A DNA stretch of 17,080 nucleotides, taken from positions 1-17,080 of the forward strand of contig JASIGD010000597.1 in NCBI GenBank assembly GCA_030045295.1. Reading direction: 5' to 3'. The notes under the pieces were generated by a model. It was not told the origin of the DNA. It saw nothing but the letters and a program-made list of their open reading frames with translations, and did no database searches. Shown here one piece after another: positions 13,470 to 17,080 of the stretch (the stretch's first letter is position 1; each line of letters opens with the position of its first letter). A program made the position numbers and the translations under genes. Origin of the DNA: Streptosporangiaceae bacterium (lineage in GTDB: Bacteria > Actinomycetota > Actinomycetes > Streptosporangiales > Streptosporangiaceae).

Positions 13470-14699
13470 CTACCCGTTCGGTGACGTGGCCGTGAGCTGG
13501 ACCTGGACGACCAGGCCGCCGCCGTCGCGGGCGGCCGCGGCTAGCTGCCCGCCGTGGGTCTGGACGATGGACCGGACGATGGACAGGCCGAGGCCCGCGC
13601 CGTGAGGGTGGCCGGCCCGGACGCCGCCGAGCCGCCGGAAGGGCTCGAACAACGTGTCGGCCTGCTCGGGCGGGACGGGCCGTCCGGAGTTGCTCACCTC
13701 GAGCTCGACCATGCCGGGCGCGGCAGCCGTCCGGGTGGTCACTGTGACCCAGCCGCCGTGGTGGTTGTGCTGGATGGCGTTGCGGACGAGGTTGAGTGCC
13801 AGGCGTTCCAGCAGGATGGGGTCGCCGGTGGTGGGTGCCGGGTCGGGTGCCGCGTCGACGGTGACCCCCGCGGCAGCGGCTTCTGCCGCCGTTTCCTCCA
13901 CGGCCCCGGCGGCGACATCGGACAGGTCAACAGGCAGCCGGTCGATGGCCTGATTCTCGCAGCGGGCCAGGGTGAGAAGCCCGTCGAGGATCAGCTCGCT
14001 GCGGGCGCTGGTCGCGAGCACGGTGTCGATGACCTGGCGGAGTTCCGCGGGAACGCGGTGCTGCGCCACGGCCACCTCTAGCAGGGTCCGGTTGGTGGCC
14101 AGCGGCGTGCGCAGCTCATGCGAGGCGTTGGCCGCGAAATGGCGCTGCCCGTCGAACGAGGTGTCTAGCCGCTCCAGCATGGCGTCGAATGTGTCGGCGA
14201 GTTCCTTCAGCTCGTCCCGTGGGCCAGCCAGGGCGATACGCTCGTGCAGATTACTCCCGGCCACCCGGCGGGCGGTGTCGGTGATGTGCCGTACCGCGCG
14301 GAGCGCCCGGCCGGCCATGAGCCAGCCGAAGCCCACGGCGGCTACCGCTACCACGGCCAGGGCCAGCAGGGATTCCCATAGCAACGAGCTGATGATCTCG
14401 CTGCGATGCTGATCCAGCTTCTGGCCGAGATCCTGTATTTCAGCCCGGGTGAGCCGGGGTCCCGATGGCGGGGGGTGCCCCCCGGGCAGCGGGAAGATTC
14501 CCGCGGCGAGATGGCCGCCCGGGAAGTTGGTCGTGAAGATGATGTACAAGATGGCGATCAGGATCCCGCCGGCGATCAGGAACAGCCCGCCGTAGAGCAG
14601 GGTGAGGCGGTTCCGCATGCTTAGCCGCGGCTCTGGCAGGAAGCTGAGCCGGGACTGTCGCCGAATGCCCGGCCGGTGGGATGCGGTGAGGTGCCTCAC
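13470..14699 (-). CDS. Sensor histidine kinase (CutS-like)
   Basis: A 409-residue membrane kinase with two transmembrane segments (about 31-56 and 106-128). They flank a short, Pro/Gly-rich extracytoplasmic loop of about 50 residues, followed by a HAMP linker (129-180). The H box FAANASHELRTPLA puts the phospho-accepting His at 194. The N box LNLVRNAIQHN and the G2 box GAGLGLSIVRS complete the ATPase domain; the G1 position reads VSNSGRPVP with Asn in place of the usual Asp, a variant I associate with the CutS-like group. The sensor loop has no cysteine. The GTG start overlaps the response-regulator stop as GTGA, so the two genes are coupled. Its partner is the regulator just upstream; the signal is unknown. 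Confidence 0.93.
   Translation of the reverse strand: MRHLTASHRPGIRRQSRLSFLPEPRLSMRNRLTLLYGGLFLIAGGILIAILYIIFTTNFPGGHLAAGIFPLPGGHPPPSGPRLTRAEIQDLGQKLDQHRSEIISSLLWESLLALAVVAVAAVGFGWLMAGRALRAVRHITDTARRVAGSNLHERIALAGPRDELKELADTFDAMLERLDTSFDGQRHFAANASHELRTPLATNRTLLEVAVAQHRVPAELRQVIDTVLATSARSELILDGLLTLARCENQAIDRLPVDLSDVAAGAVEETAAEAAAAGVTVDAAPDPAPTTGDPILLERLALNLVRNAIQHNHHGGWVTVTTRTAAAPGMVELEVSNSGRPVPPEQADTLFEPFRRLGGVRAGHPHGAGLGLSIVRSIVQTHGGQLAAAARDGGGLVVQVQLTATSPNG
14686..14699 (-). promoter_or_regulatory. 14-bp palindrome at the regulator-kinase coupling junction
   Basis: GTGAGGTGCCTCAC is a perfect inverted repeat (GTGAGG/CCTCAC) exactly covering the GTGA overlap and the first codons of the kinase gene. 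A small hairpin here could tune how much kinase is made relative to regulator (inference). Confidence 0.25.
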
Positions 14700-15352
14700 G
14701 GAATCCGGTACCCCGCTCCTGGGATCGTCTCGATCGGCGAGGGTTCGCCGAGCTTGCGGCGCAGGGTCATGATCGTGACGCGGACGACGTGCGTGAACGG
14801 GTCGATATTCTCATCCCACGCCTTCTCCAAGAGCTGCTCGGCCGATACCACGGCGCCTCCGCCGCGCAGCAGTTCCTCCAGGACGAGGAACTCCTTGTGC
14901 CGCAGCGGTAGCGGACGCCCGTGGCGTGATGCCTTATGGCGGACCGGGTCGAGGCGGATCCCCGCGCGTTCGAGGACCGGCGGATCGGCCGGCCGCGCCC
15001 GCCGTCCCAGGGCCCGGACCCGCGCGACTAGCTCGGTGAATGCGAACGGCTTGATCAGGTAGTCATCGGCGCCCAGATTCAGACCCGTCACCCGTTCGGA
15101 CAGGTCCCCGGCGGCCGTCAGCATGAGAATCCGGACCGTGGCACCGCCGGCGGCCAATGACCGGCACACCTCGTCCCCGTGGACGAGCGGCAGGTCCCGA
15201 TCCAGGATGACCACGTCGTAGTCGTTGACCGCCAGGCTCTCCTGCGCAGCCTGGCCGTCGAAGACCACATCCACGGCCATGGCCTGACCGCGTAGCCCGT
15301 CCGCGACAGCTTCGGCCAATTGCCGCGTGTCCTCTGCTACCAGAACTCGCAC
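14696..15352 (-). CDS. OmpR/PhoB-family response regulator (CutR-like)
   Basis: A 218-residue regulator. The receiver domain has the acidic AED near residues 6-8, phospho-acceptor Asp51 in VVILDRDLP, Thr in MLTA, and Lys in DYLIKPF. The C-terminal winged helix has LPLRHKEFLVLEELLRG and HVVRVTIMTLRRKLG, ending GAGYRIP. The LDRDLPLVHGDEVCR segment resembles Streptomyces CutR. I choose the GTG at 15352 over the upstream GTG at 15373: GGGAGG ends 5 nt before it and homologues begin (V)RVLVAED. It activates or represses promoters once phosphorylated by the kinase at 13470-14699. It is divergent from the glycosyltransferase operon, an obvious candidate target (inference). Confidence 0.93.
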   Translation of the reverse strand: MRVLVAEDTRQLAEAVADGLRGQAMAVDVVFDGQAAQESLAVNDYDVVILDRDLPLVHGDEVCRSLAAGGATVRILMLTAAGDLSERVTGLNLGADDYLIKPFAFTELVARVRALGRRARPADPPVLERAGIRLDPVRHKASRHGRPLPLRHKEFLVLEELLRGGGAVVSAEQLLEKAWDENIDPFTHVVRVTIMTLRRKLGEPSPIETIPGAGYRIP

Positions 15353-15559
15353 CGGCACCTCCCGCCCGTGCACGTGACTCGCCGTCGCCAGCCTGCCCGG
15401 AGAGGCTTAGATCCACGTCAGGCGTTGCTCTGGGTTTGCTGTCTGTGCCCGCCCGCGCACGCGGGGCTTTGACGCTGGTTTTACGGGCCGTCTGATGGAC
15501 TGTCATGCCGTGCGAGCCGCGGCACGCGGCCCTGACGGCCAGCACGGGCCGACCGATAC
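15353..15559. other. Divergent intergenic region between the two-component system and the glycosylation operon
   Basis: No convincing gene is seen. TTGACG at 15469-15474 followed after 18 nt by TGATGG (15493-15498) is a weak rightward promoter candidate. For the leftward two-component operon I see no strong hexamers. An ATG at 15505 in frame with the glycosyltransferase lacks a ribosome-binding site and would add 32 unlikely residues. Confidence 0.3.
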
Positions 15560-15572
15560 GGGAGGAACTTTC

Positions 15573-15617
15573 ATGCGCAGGCCTCAGGCCAGTGGGCGCG
15601 GTGAGCGTGGCGTCTGA
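15573..15617 (+). CDS. 14-codon leader ORF overlapping the glycosyltransferase start
   Basis: GGGAGG (15560-15565) is 7 nt before the ATG at 15573, the best ribosome-binding site in this interval. The frame encodes MRRPQASGRGERGV and stops at 15615-15617, after the putative glycosyltransferase GTG starts at 15601 and 15607. It may load ribosomes for re-initiation. Alternatively it is the true start of the glycosyltransferase, displaced by a one-base frameshift. Confidence 0.4.
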   Translation: MRRPQASGRGERGV

Positions 15618-16869
15618 TTCCTTGCTCCAGGCCGACGGAAAGGCCGGGGACTGCCAGTCCCAGCCGACGCGCGGCGCCGCGGTGGAGATCGTGATCCCGG
15701 TCCGCAATGAGGAGCGTGACCTCGGCCCGAGCGTGCGGCGCGTGCGCGCCCACCTGCGGGATCGGTTTCCGTTCGCAGCGCGGATCACGATAGCCGACAA
15801 CGGCAGTGATGACGGCACCTGGGCCGTGGCCAGCGCGCTAGCGGCCGAGTTCGGTTCGGTGCGCGCGGTGCGGATCGAGCGGCCCGGGCGGGGCGGGGCA
15901 CTGCGCTCGGCCTGGCTGGCCAGCGACGCCGACGTCTACGCCTACATGGATGTTGACCTTTCGACGGACCTGAACGCCTTGCTGCCGCTGGTCGCGCCGC
16001 TGGTGTCGGGGCACAGCGACGTGGCGATCGGCACCCGGCTGGCCCGCGGCGCCCGGGTAGTCCGCCGGCCTAGCCGGGAGGTCATCTCGCGCTGCTACAA
16101 CCTGCTGCTGCACGCGACGCTGGGCACCCGGTTCTCGGATGCTCAGTGCGGCTTCAAGGCGATCCGGGCGGACCAGGCGCGGATTCTGCTCCCGCTGACC
16201 TCCGACATCGGGTGGTTCTTCGATACCGAGCTGCTCGTGCTGGCCGAGCGGGCCGGGCTGCGGATCCACGAGGTCCCGGTGGACTGGATCGACGACCCAG
16301 ACTCCCGGGTGGATGTGCTGCACACCGCGATGGCCGACCTACGCGGCATCGTCCGGCTGGGCACCGCGCTGGCCCGGGGCAGGCTCGCCGTTCCGGTGCT
16401 GCGCGGTTCCTCGCCGCCGGGCACCACGTCGGCCGGCCCGGCCGGCCGTGCGCTGCTGCTCAGCCAGCTGGCGCGGTTCGTGGTGATCGGCGTGGCCAGC
16501 ACCGCCGCCTACGTCCTGCTGTACCTCCTGCTGCGCGGCGCGATGGCAGCGCAGCTCGCGAACGCCATCAGCCTGCTGATCACCGCCGTGGCCAACATCG
16601 CGGCCAACCGGCGGTTCACGTTCGGCATCCGCGGCCGCACGCGCGCGGCCCGCCACCAGGCGCTCGGCCTCGTGGCGTTCGGCATCAGCCTGGCGCTGAC
16701 CTCCGGTGCACTCGGCGTCCTGCATGCCGTTTCCCCGCACGCCAGCCGGACAGCCGAAGTCACGGTGCTCGTGCTCGCCAACCTGATCGCCACCGTCGTC
16801 CGGTTCGGGCTGTACCGCGGGTGGGTATTCCGCGGCCAACCGCGCGACCCGGAAAGGAGCTCACGATGA
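15601..16869 (+). CDS. GT2 polyprenyl-phosphate glycosyltransferase fused to a GtrA membrane domain (YkcC-like)
   Basis: A 422-residue fusion. Residues 28-280 are a DPM1-type GT2 domain: VEIVIPVRNEERDL, ITIADNGSDDGTW, the metal-binding MDVDLSTD (116-123), FSDAQCGFKAIRAD and WFFDTELLVLAERAGL. Residues about 290-412 are a four-helix GtrA domain, with ARFVVIGVAS opening it, ANIAANRRFTFG in the middle, and FGLYRGWVF at the end. The protein would transfer a sugar from a nucleotide donor to a polyprenyl phosphate on the inner membrane face and help flip it. The product likely feeds the downstream GT39 enzyme. The start is uncertain: GTG at 15601 or 15607, without its own ribosome-binding site, inside the leader ORF. 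The stop overlaps the next ATG (ATGA). Confidence 0.9.
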   Translation: MSVASDSLLQADGKAGDCQSQPTRGAAVEIVIPVRNEERDLGPSVRRVRAHLRDRFPFAARITIADNGSDDGTWAVASALAAEFGSVRAVRIERPGRGGALRSAWLASDADVYAYMDVDLSTDLNALLPLVAPLVSGHSDVAIGTRLARGARVVRRPSREVISRCYNLLLHATLGTRFSDAQCGFKAIRADQARILLPLTSDIGWFFDTELLVLAERAGLRIHEVPVDWIDDPDSRVDVLHTAMADLRGIVRLGTALARGRLAVPVLRGSSPPGTTSAGPAGRALLLSQLARFVVIGVASTAAYVLLYLLLRGAMAAQLANAISLLITAVANIAANRRFTFGIRGRTRAARHQALGLVAFGISLALTSGALGVLHAVSPHASRTAEVTVLVLANLIATVVRFGLYRGWVFRGQPRDPERSSR

Positions 16870-17080
16870 CCGCCACGTCCGCGCAGCCCGGCGCGGCCCA
16901 GCCCGCCGGACACTCCCGGTCCGGCCGCAGGCAGCGGCTGCTTCGGGCCCGGCCAGGCGACCCAGCGTGGGCCCGCCCGGCGCTGCTCGGACTGCTCGTC
17001 GGCACCGGCCTGCTCTACCTGGTCGGCCTGAGCCGCAACGGCTGGGCCAACGAGTTCTACGCCGCCGCCGTCCAGGCCGG
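16866..17080 (+). CDS. GT39/PMT-type membrane glycosyltransferase (YkcB-like), partial
   Basis: The first 71 codons are visible; the rest is beyond the right edge. The ATG has AGGAG 6 nt upstream and overlaps the previous stop by 4 nt. A basic N-terminal tail rich in Ala, Arg and Pro (1-38) precedes a first membrane helix (ALLGLLVGTGLLYLVGL). The following SRNGWANEFYAAAVQAG is the hallmark of actinobacterial ArnT/PMT-like enzymes, where the first extracytoplasmic loop holds the catalytic acid. They take a sugar from a polyprenyl-phosphate carrier and transfer it to a protein, lipid or wall polymer outside the cell. The pair with a GT2-GtrA protein matches ykcC-ykcB (inference for the full protein). 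Confidence 0.82.
   Translation, partial: MTATSAQPGAAQPAGHSRSGRRQRLLRARPGDPAWARPALLGLLVGTGLLYLVGLSRNGWANEFYAAAVQA

Noticed and set aside
15353..15373. Upstream GTG start for the response regulator
   Set aside because: A GGGAGG lies inside this extension, correctly spaced for the GTG at 15352, where homologues begin.
15505..15600. N-terminal extension of the GT2-GtrA protein from the ATG at 15505
   Set aside because: No ribosome-binding site and no family similarity in the added 32 residues.
1..17080. CRISPR array, tRNA/rRNA genes, insertion sequence, prophage or defence island
   Set aside because: I found no regularly spaced repeats, no tRNA-like cloverleaf, no transposase, integrase or phage motifs, and no nuclease/helicase defence pairs.

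Overview
The window is very GC-rich and carries strong G/C preference at third codon positions, GTG starts, leaderless-looking promoters with TANNNT -10 boxes, and gene families typical of filamentous actinomycetes. I read it as a chromosomal segment of an actinobacterium (Streptomyces/Streptosporangiales-like; I cannot fix the order or genus). There are no rRNA or tRNA genes, transposases, phage genes or CRISPR arrays.

Layout. (1) 1-2193, minus strand: a DUF993 (dihydrodipicolinate synthase-like) protein running off the left edge and a Gfo/Idh/MocA oxidoreductase, an operon for an unidentified polyol or sugar-type substrate. (2) 2194-2359: a divergent control region with a perfect 15-bp palindrome overlapping a plausible promoter. 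(3) 2360-6627, plus strand: a tightly packed operon of an APC-family permease, a copper/topaquinone amine oxidase with every catalytic residue in place, and an alpha/beta hydrolase. The simplest reading is uptake of a primary amine, oxidation to its aldehyde, and possible downstream hydrolysis. (4) 6670-8175, minus: an EthA-like Baeyer-Villiger monooxygenase. (5) 8297-9232: a divergent pair, a SnoaL/NTF2-like protein (minus) and a pyridoxamine-phosphate-oxidase-fold flavoprotein (plus), both apparently leaderless from TAGAGT -10 boxes. (6) 9254-10122, minus: a compact cassette of a small Gly/Pro/Ala-rich ORF, an ASCH-like (PUA-fold) protein with a degenerated signature, and a two-CxxC zinc-ribbon protein. 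It has its own promoter overlapped by tandem direct repeats and faces a divergent TetR regulator (10296-10958). (7) 11063-13383, minus: three apparently independent genes, an alpha/beta hydrolase, a VOC/glyoxalase-family protein and an APH-type phosphotransferase whose start codon lies in a perfect 20-bp palindrome. (8) 13470-15352, minus: a CutR/CutS-like response regulator and histidine kinase. (9) 15573-17080, plus: a cell-surface glycosylation operon, a DPM1-type GT2 glycosyltransferase fused to a GtrA membrane domain (YkcC-like), then the start of a GT39/PMT-type membrane glycosyltransferase (YkcB-like) cut by the right edge.

The best candidate for something undescribed is the TetR / tandem-repeat / small ORF / ASCH-like / zinc-ribbon cassette at 9254-10958. 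Most of the rest belongs to known families, though several junctions deserve a check: the 40-residue tail on the amine oxidase, the start-codon palindrome of the phosphotransferase, and the leader ORF before the glycosyltransferase. All identifications come from reading motifs by eye; no database search was possible.
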